Shown: positions 30,003 to 39,500 of the stretch, piece by piece | Position numbering within the stretch: the first letter of the stretch is position 1 | How the letters are laid out: each line of letters opens with the position of its first letter | NCBI GenBank assembly: GCA_948144175.1 | Contig: CANXME010000212.1 | Coordinates: 372,001-436,000, forward strand | Source: Closterium sp. NIES-65 | Taxonomy: Eukaryota > Streptophyta > Zygnematophyceae > Desmidiales > Closteriaceae | Direction of reading: 5' to 3' | DNA: 64,000 bases | Translations under genes and position numbers: made by a program | The notes under the pieces: model-generated | The model's input: only the letters and a program-made list of their open reading frames with translations | Databases searched by the model: none | What the model was told of the DNA's origin: nothing

Positions 30003-30143
30003 ATAACTATAATAAAATATAGGAAAGCACCTAGCCTAGGAAATCAAGCACTTCATGCATGCATAATATTATCCTATGCTAGAAATAGCATGATAAAGTA
30101 AAGGCAAGCAAGAATAGCTGGCATAAGCCGTCGTACTCTCTCA
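30003..30143 (-). repeat. 3' LTR of gypsy G1, proximal part
   Basis: Begins TGAGAGAGTACGAC on the minus strand, preceded by the PPT-like GAGGGGGGGACG (30144-30155). AT-rich U3 with GCATGCATG-type repeats (30054-30063). Continues at 15390 beyond copia B. Confidence 0.75.
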
Positions 30144-30153
30144 CGTCCCCCCC

Positions 30154-33065
30154 TCAAAGCTGGGTGGCGTGAGATACACCCTGCTTGACAAGATAGTCCT
30201 TGAGAGCACGGCGTGCGTTGCCCATATCAGCTTCTGCAACCCAACTGTCCTTAGTGGGGTGGTATTCCTTCCAACGTATCAGGAACTCGAGGGCCTTGCC
30301 GCCGCGGCGCCGATGAGTGAGAACGCGCTCAATCTCGTATTCTGGTTCATCCTGTATGAGTATAGGTGGTGGTGGCGGTAGCTGCCGTCCCTGGAACAGT
30401 AGGTTGGGGTCCTTGTAGGATTTCAGTAGCTAGACATGGAAAGCGTTGTGAAGCTTCCAAGTAGTAGGTAAGCTCAACCGGAATGTTACCTGTGCCTCCA
30501 CGAGAAATGGACCACAGAAGCGAGGCCGGAGCTTGGAAGGTAGGTGAGACAGGTTCAAGTTGCGCGTGTCAAGAAGCACCTGATCTCCGACTACTACTGA
30601 GTGATCACGTCGTTGACGATCGGCATACTGCTTCTGGGAGGTCTGCATCGTGGTGAGTCGTCGCTGAGCCTTCTCCCATAGCTGCTGCATGGTGGTGACG
30701 AAGTCATGTGCGGCTTGGACGTGTGCCGGTGTGGTAGGTTTCTGTGGTGTGAGTGGTTCTAGTCCGTAACACAGGAAGAAAGGAGTTTTCCCTGTGGCCG
30801 CATGTGAGGCGTTGTTGTAAGCAACCTCTAGGGTCGGTAATTGTGTGTCCAAGTAGCTAGCGTCGTCCTAGTAGCTAGCGTCGTCCTTGCAAGCTGTGCG
30901 CAGTAACTGTTCAACCACTTGATTGAGTCGCTCTGTCTGTCCGTCAGTCTGTGGGTGGTATGCTGAGGACATCGCAAGTTTGGTCCCAAATAATCCCATG
31001 AGCTCCTTCCAGAACTTACTCGTGAATCTGGGGTCTCTGTCTGAGATGATTGTAGCGGGGATGCCGTGGATGGTGATGATGCGGTCGAAGAAGAGGCGAG
31101 TAGTTGCTTTAGCTGTAGCTGTGGCGTTGGTCAGTATGAAGTGACCCATTTTGGACAACTTATCGATCACTACGAGGATGGAATCGTGCCCCCGTGAGGT
31201 CGAAGGAAGTCCTGTGATGAAGTCGAGGCTAATGACCTGCCATGGTTGCTCCGGTACAAGTAGAGGCTGAAGTAATCCTGCTTTTTTTTGCTTGCTGCTC
31301 TTCATCCGCTAGCACGTGTTGCAAGAGGTGACGAACTGCTGCACGTCTGCTGCTATCCCGGGCCAGTAGTAATACTTAGCTATCCCTGCTAACGTCTTGT
31401 CGTTCCTGAGATGTCCCGCGTAAGGTACGTCGTGAAACTCCTCCAATAGGATATGCCGTAGCGGGGCGTAATTTGGTACCCAAATCTTTCCTGAACCCTT
31501 CCTTATAGCTAAGTCTTTCTCCCACTGTAGCAGCTTCTTAGTCTGTGCTGTAGCAATCTCTGCATCCACGTAGTATCCATGTTGGAATAGACCCTTGAGC
31601 AGAGGGTTCATCCCGTCGAGCTGGATGCCTGCTACATGTCCGGGGCGGCTCAACGCGTCTGCCTTGTTGTGTAGCCCGGGCTTGGAGACGATGTCGTAGT
31701 GGAAGTGAGTTTCCAAGAAGTCCACCCACCGCACCTTTCGTCGTGAGAGCGTTGGCTGTGACTTCAGGTATTTGAGACTGCAGTGGTCAGTATAGACTGT
31801 GGTCCTGCCTCCTGCTAGGTAACACCTCCATGCCTTGAAGGCTATGAATATCGCTAAGGCTTCCTTGTCATGGATGGCGTAGTTCAATTCTGCTCCGTGT
31901 AGCTTCATACTGAGGTAGGCGATGGGCTGCAAACCGCGTCCGTGATCTTGCATCAGTACTGCTCTGACTGCTTGGTCACTAGCGTCTGCTTCCACCACGT
32001 AGTCCTTGTCTGGGTCCGGTAGGATGAGTACTGGCGTTGTAGTTAGTGCTGTCTGTAGCTTCTCCATGGCTTACTGATGAGGAGTATCCCATTTGTAGGG
32101 CGTATCCTTTTTCAGTAGGTCAGTCAGTGGCGCTGCTATCTTAGCGTACTGCGGCACAAACCTGTTGTAAAAGTTGGCGAAGCCTAGGAACTGCTGCAAC
32201 TCCTTCACGTTCTCCGGTACTTTCCACTTCTTGTCGTCTTCGATTTTCCGCGGGTCCACGTGTACGCCCTCGGCACTCAACATGTGTCCGAGAAACAGCA
32301 CCTTCTTCAGGGCGAAGTCGCTCTTCGACAGCTTCACGTAGAACTTGTTCTTCTGCAGGATCTCGAAGACCTTCCGTAGATGCTCCACGTGCTCCTTCAT
32401 GTTCTTGGAGTAGATAAGAATGTTGTCCAGGTACACCACTACGCACTCGTCCAGCAGGGGTCGTAAGATGTGATTCATCTCCACCTGAAACGTTGCTGGT
32501 GCGTTGCAGAGTCCGAACGGCATCACCAAGTATTCGTAGGAGCCGTATCTGGTACGGAACGCCGTCTTGTCGACCGAGTTGTCTGCCATCTTGATCTGCC
32601 AGTAACCCGATCGTAGGTCGAGCTTCGAAAAGACTGTTGCACCACGCAGTTGGTTGAGTAGGTCGTCTATGCGCGGTATGGGATATTTGTTTTTAACTGT
32701 CTGTTTGTTTAGTGCGTGGTAGTCAGTGCACATCCGTAGACTGCCGTCTGGTTTTGGTGTGAAGAGAACTGGTGCACCGTAGGGAGAGGTGGATGGGCGG
32801 ATCAGTTGTCTGTCCAGTAGATACTCTATCAATTTCTTCATGCTTGTCAGCTCGGTCAGACTCAGTTGGTATGGTGCATATGAGACGGGTTTCGCACCTG
32901 GTTCCTCCATGATCTCGTGCTCGTAAGTGCGTGCTGGAGGTACGCCTGCAGGTAGGTCGTCGGGCATTATATCCTTGTACTGCTCCAAGACCTCCTTCAC
33001 TGCCACAGGTAGCTCCGAACGCAGCTTCTCCTCCTCTGGTGCTGCCATAACTAGTGCTAAGTAAC
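30154..33065 (-). pseudogene. pol: Gypsy G1 pol: RT, RNase H, integrase, chromodomain
   Basis: Runs from ALVMAAPEEEKL at the E junction through RT (FTPKPDG...MCTDYHALNK; ATVFSKLDLRSGYWQI) to the catalytic box near 32422-32433. That box reads YLDN where the family has YLDD, a G-to-A change that should kill polymerase activity. RNase H (EADAS near 31990; YTDHCSLKYL) and integrase follow (SLDFITGLP, Asp near 31223; ISDRDPRF; TDGQTERLN). At the C-terminus, 30190-30349 encodes PEYEIERVLTHRRR...LIRWKEYHP...DSW, a chromodomain with the usual aromatic cage positions Tyr, Trp, Trp. Known: chromodomains mark chromoviruses and can target heterochromatin. Stops: 32068-32070 (CAA to TAA), 31309-31311 (CAG to TAG), one at the 30852-30887 duplication, and 30430-30432. 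The final TGA (30154-30156) overlaps the PPT. Confidence 0.92.
30852..30887 (-). repeat. 18-bp tandem duplication in G1 integrase
   Basis: The + strand unit agtagctagcgtcgtcct occurs twice in tandem. It repeats the codons DDASY and creates a TAG at the junction, so it disrupts the frame only through the stop. Confidence 0.9.
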
Positions 33066-33190
33066 TGTCAAATTATAATATTGTGTAGGCTATAGTGGGG
33101 TAGCCCATATGGGGTACACATTTCTAGGGTTGCATATTTGTATCACTTCCATTCCTTAGTCATTCATTTTTTCTCGTTCTACTTTTCTCA
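33066..33190 (+). repeat. 5' LTR of copia E (125 bp)
   Basis: TGTCAAATTATAATATTG...TTTTCTCA. A TATAATA box starts 8-9 bp in; the core TGTAGGCTATAGTGGGGTAGCC is at about 33084-33105, with palindromic CCCATATGGGG beside it. Confidence 0.96.
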
Positions 33191-34248
33191 TGGTATCGAG
33201 CAGGTTCCCCCGTAGGAACTGTGCCTAGGGCCCACCACATCGATTTTTTTTTCCTGCCCGAAGCGCGCTCGGCCTGAGTCGCGCTCCGGGCCCTCTCTCT
33301 TGCTTTCTCGAGCCGCCCTAGAGGCCCCACCGCCTCACACTCACGCGGCCCCGCCGCCTCCCTCGGCGCGGCCCCGCCGCCTCTCTCAACGCGGCCCCGC
33401 CGCCCATCGTCGCGGCCCCGCCACCCCTCGTCGCGGCCCCGCCACCTCTCTCGACGCGGCCCCACCGCCCTTCGTCGCGGCCCCGCCACCCCTCGTTGCG
33501 GCCCCGCTGCCTCTCTCGTCGCGGCCCCGCCACCCCTCGTCGCGGCCCCGCCGCCTCTCATGTCGCGGCCCTGCCGCCCTTCGTCGCGGCCCCTGCCGCC
33601 CTTTGTTGCGGCCCCGCCGCTTCTGCAGTCGCGGCCCTGCCGCCATTCGTCGCGGCCCCGCCACCCTCCTTCGCGGCCCCGCCGCCTCTCTCGACGCGGC
33701 CCTGCCGCCCTTCTTAGCGGCCCTGCCGCCCCTCGTTGCGGCCCTGCCGCCCCCTTCTTCGCGGCCCCGCCGCCTCTTCTTCGCGGCCCCGCTGCCTCTC
33801 CTTCGCGGCCCTGCCGCCCTTCGTCGCGGCCCCTGCCGCCCTTCGTCGCGGCCCTGCCGCCCCTCGTTGCGGCCCCGCCGCCATTCTCCACTGCGGCTCT
33901 GCCGCCCTGCACCGCCCGCTCCGCCCGAGCCGCCCAAGCCGGATAAGCCGCTGAGGAGCCGAGTCGCCCGAGCCGCCTGTGCCGCTGAGGACCCGAGCCG
34001 CCCGCGCCGCCTGTGCCGCTGAGACCCGAGCTGCCCGAGCCGCCCGTGCCGCCTGAGCCGCCTGAGCCGCCCGAGCTGCCTGGGCCGCTAGTACTGCGGA
34101 GCTGCTGTTGCTGCTGGGCCGTCCGAGCAGCAGAGTTGCCGTGTTGCTGTGCTACTGAGCTGCCCGAACCGCCCTGTCTGGTGAGAGCAACACCTCTGTC
34201 ACTGCACTATCCCTGTCCTACAGTCAGTACTGCTAGCCTACTGCTGTC
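33191..34248 (+). other. PBS and GC-rich repeat leader of copia E
   Basis: PBS TGGTATCGAGCAGG at 33191-33204. The leader carries an array of 'cgtcgcggccccgccgcc'-type units (about 33350-33890) and then 'gagccgcc' motifs. Long proline/alanine/arginine frames on both strands arise from the repeat and are not called as genes. Confidence 0.75.
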
Positions 34249-36255
34249 ATGGCTACCCCTAGTGTCCTCGCCTTTGACGCTGAGGGTCGGGCCATTGACT
34301 TTGAGGTCTGGGTAGATGACCTACAGCTCTTCTTACAGTGCCATAGGGCGGACGGCCTCTCTCTCTTTGACCTCACCTCTGGCGCTTCCCCTGCCCCTAC
34401 TGCTGATGCAGACGCCACTGTTCGCTCCCAGTGGGCCACGCGCGACACTGCTGCACGTCTTGCTGTGCGTCGCCACCTGCCTACCTCTGAGCGTGCGCAC
34501 TTTAGTCAGTACAAGAGTGCTCAGACCTTGTACGACGCTGTAGTCGCGCGCTACTCCTCCCCTGCCACTGCTACACTGAGCCGTCTCATGCTACCGTACC
34601 TCTTTCCTAACCTTGCTGCCTTTCCCACCGTAGCTGACCTCATTACGCACCTCCGCACTAGTGACACCCGCTACCGCGCTGCACTTCCTACTGACTTCTG
34701 CGCCAAGAACCCCCCCCCCCATGTACATCACTCTCTACTACATAGTCACTCGCCTCCCTGACTCCCTTCGTGTAGTCAGGGATCACTTCCTCTCAGTCTG
34801 TCCCACCACTCTCACTGTCGACCTCCTTGAGAAGGCCCTCCTAGCGATAGAGAAGAGCATAGTCACTGTAGGAGCCTCTCGAGGTGACCCGCGCACCACC
34901 ATCTTTGAGGGGTGTTCCCCCTCCCCCCTTCTGCCCTCTGTTGCCTCTGCTGTTGCGGCCGACCTCCTTGGTCTTGAGTCGGTCGGTGCAGCGTCTGCCC
35001 CTAGCGGGAGACGCCGTCCTAGCAAGGGCAAGGGGGGCAAGGGCGCTGGAGGAGCGAGCGGGGGCGGTGGAGGAGGAGGTGGCGGCGGTGGGGGGAGTGG
35101 GGGTGGCGGTGGGAGTGGAGGTGGGGGTGGAGGGGTCGGTGGCGGTAGTGGAGGCGGAGGTGGCGGCAGCGATGGCGGTGGGAGCGGAGGTGGCGGAGGT
35201 GGCGGCGGTGGAGGCGGAGGCGGAGGTGGCGGCAGCAGCGGAGGCGGCGGAGGCGGCGGGGGTGGGGGTGGTGCTGGTCGCGGGTCTTCGCAGAGGAGTG
35301 GCTCCGGTGGTGGCTCGCGCCAGCAGCAGCAGCGCAGTCGTGAGACCCTCTCCCCTCAGCAGCTTCGTCAGTGGTACACTGCGCGCCAGCGGGGTGGGGG
35401 TTTTGGTCCGTGCTCCTACGTTTTGCGCACCGGCGACCGTGCGGGTGAGCAGTGTGGGGGAGCCCACCCCACCCAGCGCTGCTTTGGCCGCCTTACGGAC
35501 GCGTGGCGTCACCACTTCCCGGAGGCCTCAGAGATCCCTCGCTGGGGCGAACTGTCTAGGGCGGGGGTTGCCATCTATGATCTTGACTTTGATGATATTC
35601 TCTCTGCCAAGTATGCTGTGTCTATTAGTGATGAGGGTGACTTCTACCGGTGTTTCCCGCCCGATCCGGGCATTGAGACTGCTTCTCTAGGTACTGGTAA
35701 GGCTGCTGCCCTAGGTGCTTGTGACGCTGCTGCTCTAGGTGCTAGTGTGTCTGCGTCCTCAGGTACTGGTGAGTCTGCGCTCTCAGGTTCTACGTCGGCT
35801 GCGGCCTCTCTCACCTTCACTCTTCACTCTGGGGCGTCTCGCTCCTTCATTCGGGACCGGACCACACTCACACCGCTGAGTCGGCCGGTGGCAGTTTCTC
35901 TGTCTGACCCCTCTGGGGGTCCTGTCCTGTCTCGCTTCTCCACAGTCCTCCCGTGTCCGGCGGCTCCCCCTGGCACCCTGTCTGGTCTCTACCTCCCCTC
36001 GTTCTCTACGAACCTGGTGAGTGGTGCTGACCTACAGGATGGGGGAGTGCACCTATTCAATGCTGCGCGTCAGCGGGTGACGCACTGTACAGAGGCTAGC
36101 ACAGGCCGACACCTGGCTACGTTTACCCGTCAGCCGGGGCCGAGCCTGTACACACTGACCACTGCTTCTCCTCCGGTTACTTAGTCTGGTAGAGTCGCTT
36201 CGTTGGGTCAGGTGTTTGCTGCAGCGTCAAGGTCTGGTCCTGAGTCTGCACCCTG
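34249..36255 (+). pseudogene. gag: Copia E gag and protease region
   Basis: Starts MATPSVLAFDAEG at 34249. An 11-C run (34710-34720, one C more than intact copies) shifts frame just before MYITLYY. Gag then continues in another phase through the Gly tract, PQQLRQWY and the CX13CX3HX4C module. The protease catalytic Asp has become His (LHSGAS, codon 35825-35827). A TAG at 36182-36184 ends the frame shortly before the J insertion point (duplication CCCTG 36251-36255). The neighbouring leader and LTR are in good order, so the damage is confined to coding sequence. Confidence 0.9.
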
Positions 36256-36391
36256 TGTGGAGAATAGAGCGAGAATGAATGAACTATGAGTGAAGTGAGT
36301 ACAAATGGCAAAACCCTAATTGGGTTGTACCCCCTATGGTATACCCCACTGTAGCCTACACAACAGCATAAGCTACGTATATGTTCTGACA
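36256..36391 (-). repeat. 3' LTR of copia J (136 bp)
   Basis: Minus strand TGTCAGAACATATACGTAGC...CTATTCTCCACA. Contains AAACCCTA on the + strand (36313-36320), a telo-box motif. Confidence 0.95.
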
Positions 36392-36599
36392 CACCCCCAT
36401 AGGCAAAGTGGGGGAGAACAAGGGGTCACAAGACCAGTCAAGCAAAGCAAAGCAAAGCTCAGGGTGGATCACAAAGTCACCACACAGTCCGAGCGCAAGA
36501 GCAAGGCCACAAGGCCAGTTCACATGCAGGAGTACACACATATATATATAAAGCTAGACAAGCAAGAGCAGGTATATATATATGACAGTACAAGTAAAG
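36392..36599 (-). other. 3' UTR and PPT of copia J
   Basis: 208 bp, same plan as in C: PPT hairpin next to the LTR, two TATATA runs (about 36540-36550 and 36572-36582). Confidence 0.7.
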
Positions 36600-39500
36600 T
36601 CAAGAAGAGAGCAAGTGAGGCAAGACAGGCACAAGACCCAGCTGGGTGCAGAAGCGCTGATGGTCACAAGGCGCGAGTGCCTTGGTGAACACATCAGCAG
36701 TGTTGGCCTCTGAGGCCACGTACGCAAGCCGCAACTGTCCACGCTGCTGTAGCTCACGAGCAAGGAAGTAGCGAAGAGCAATGTGCTTCGTTCTGTGCTC
36801 CAGACGCTGCTCTCGACACAAGGCCAGCATGGCCTTGTTGTCTACGTACAGCACTGGAGGAGAACGAGGCGGCTCTCCAAGGTCAGTCAGCAGGTAGGTG
36901 AGCCAGCGAAGCTCCTGTGCAGCCATGGCCCCTGCGTAGATCTCAGCCTCACAACTCGAGCTGAGAACCGAAGACGAGCGAGTAGCCCGCCACGAGACAG
37001 AGCCGGAGCCAAGGCTGAAGGTGTAACCCTGTGACGACCGCTGCGTAGCCTGGTCGTCAGCCCAAGAAGCGTCCGCGTGACCTGTAAGTACCACTGGACT
37101 CCGCCCTCCAAGCACTAGCCCCATGCCCGACGTACTGCACAGGTAGCGCAATACCCTCTTCGCTGCAGCCATGTGCTCTGGTCGGTGTCTCCCAGGAGCA
37201 ACATAGCGTGCAAGAATGCTAAGAGGGTATGCAAGGTCAGGTCGTGTGCAGGTCATCAGGTACATGAGGCAACCAACAAGCTCTGGGTACGGGCCACTCG
37301 ACTCTACGGACTCATCCGAAGGCAGAGCTGAGAGCGAGTGGCGAGTAGACAGAGGAGTGGCCTGAGGCGAGGAGTACGTGAAGCCGAAGCGCTGAAGGAC
37401 CTGCTGCACCATGTGTGACTGAGTCAAGGTAATGGTGCGGCGTGCTCTGTCCCGAGTGATCTGCAAGCCAAGGTAGCTGCGCAGTTCACCCAGGTCTGTG
37501 CACGTGTGTCTCTTCTGCAGCTCGGACTTCACGTAGGCGAGTCCAGCAGTGTCCGCTGTGGCAAAGACCAAGTCGTCGACGTACACGAGGATGTAGAACG
37601 GCGGCAGTGAAGTGTCGGTGCGCAGAAACAGCGACGGGTCAGCAGTAGAAGGAGCAAACCCAAGGGCCGCAAGTGTAGTCCTTAGTGTGTCGTGCCACTC
37701 ACGTGGTGCCTGGCGGAGACCGTAGACTGGCCGTCGGAGGCTCCACTGGGTGCCAGGAGGGAAAGTCCCAGTGAAGCCAGGTGGACGGCGCAGCCAGATC
37801 TCCTCGTGCAGGCTCCCCTGCAAGAACGCAGTACTAAAGTCGAGAGAGTGAAGCTCGTAGTCGCGCTGAGCGGCTATGTGCAGCAGCACCCGAAGAGTGG
37901 TCATCTTCGGGGTGGGAGAGAAGGTCTGAAAGTAGTCAACTCCCTGCCGCTGACTGAAGCCACGAGCGACGTACCGCGCCTTGAAGACAGGTGGAGAGCC
38001 CGGCGGCCGCTTCACCCTGAAGATCCACATGCCACTGACGATGTTCGCCCCAGGAGGGGGAACCGCGTCAACGTAGGTGCTTGTGGACTTCCAGGAAGCC
38101 ATCTCTGCATCCATAGCTGCCTGCCACTGAGAGGAGTAGGGACCCTCTACGGCCTCCGCGTAAGAGCGCGGAGTCGGGATGTCTAGTGCATCCGGGTCTC
38201 CCTCAGGAGCAAGCAGTACAGACGCGAGATGAGGTGAAGCAGCAGCCAGACACTGGAACTCCTCCTGCCTGTCCTCTAGGACGTCCGTGCCAAGAGCACA
38301 CTCACCCCCGACGGACGGAGGACAGACAGACGCAGACTCAGCAACAAGACTAGCAGCGTAGTCTAGACGACAGCGAGCAGCAAAGTCGATGAGCTCAGCG
38401 ACAAGAGCAGACGCAGCAGCGGACTCAAAAGAGGGGTCAGTGACGATAGTAGCAAGCAGACGCGTGACAGTAGGACTGGCAGCACGAAGGGAGTCCGACT
38501 CTGGGTCGGTAAGCACAGGAAGGGAGGACTCAGGAGGAGAAGGCAAAAGGGCACGCAGAGGAGCAGTGGACGGACGCAAAGACATCCGGTGCGTGCCAGG
38601 GACAGGAGGAGGACGCGGACGCGAACCACGACCACTAGCGCGGGCAGCACGAACAGGCGACGCGGGACGAGACGCAGGCTCACGACGCTGAGCAAGACCT
38701 CCAGTAGGACCAGTGTAAGGAGAGGGAGCAGGCAGTGGGGAGGTAGGCTCCAACAGTGACTGCGACTGGACAGGCTGTGGACACTCTACCGGAGGAGAAA
38801 GACCAAGAACCTGCTGCAGAAGCGAAACGAAGTACGGCCGAGGCCGCGCGGCAGCTCCAGACTCAGCAAGGACGGCACCAGCACCCTCAGCGGCAGCACC
38901 AGCGCCACCAACACCTCCAGCGGCAGGACCTCCAGCAGCACCAGCAGCAGAACCACCGTCAGGACAGACAGCAGCAGACTCAGCACCAACACCCTCAGCA
39001 GCCCCAGCTCCAGTAGGACCCGCAGGCGTAGCACCTCCGGGACCGGCGGCACCAGTACCCTCGACGGTCGAAGAAGCTCCAGCTCCAGCAGTACGTCCCC
39101 AGCGGCGAGCAAACCACTCGCAGAGCTCCTGTGGAGAGAGGGGCTCCCGCCGAGACGCAGCACCAGGAGAAACCCCAGGCTCAGCGGCTCCAGACGTAGC
39201 ACCCCCAGGCCCAGCAGCCCCAGACTCAGCACCCCCAGGCTCAGCAGCTCCAGACTCAGCACCCCCAGGCTCAGCAGCTCCAGCTCCAGTAGGACCCGCA
39301 GGCCCAGCAGCTCCAGGACCGGCAGCACCATCACCCTCAGCAGTCGAAGGAGCTCTAGCTCCAGCAGCACGCCTCCAGCGGCGAGCAAACCACTCGCGCA
39401 GCTCCTGTGGAGAGAGCGGCTCCCGCCGAGACGGAGCAACCGGAGAGCCCCCAGGTCCAGCAGTCGCAGGCTCCGCACCTCCAGGCTCAGCACCCCCAGG

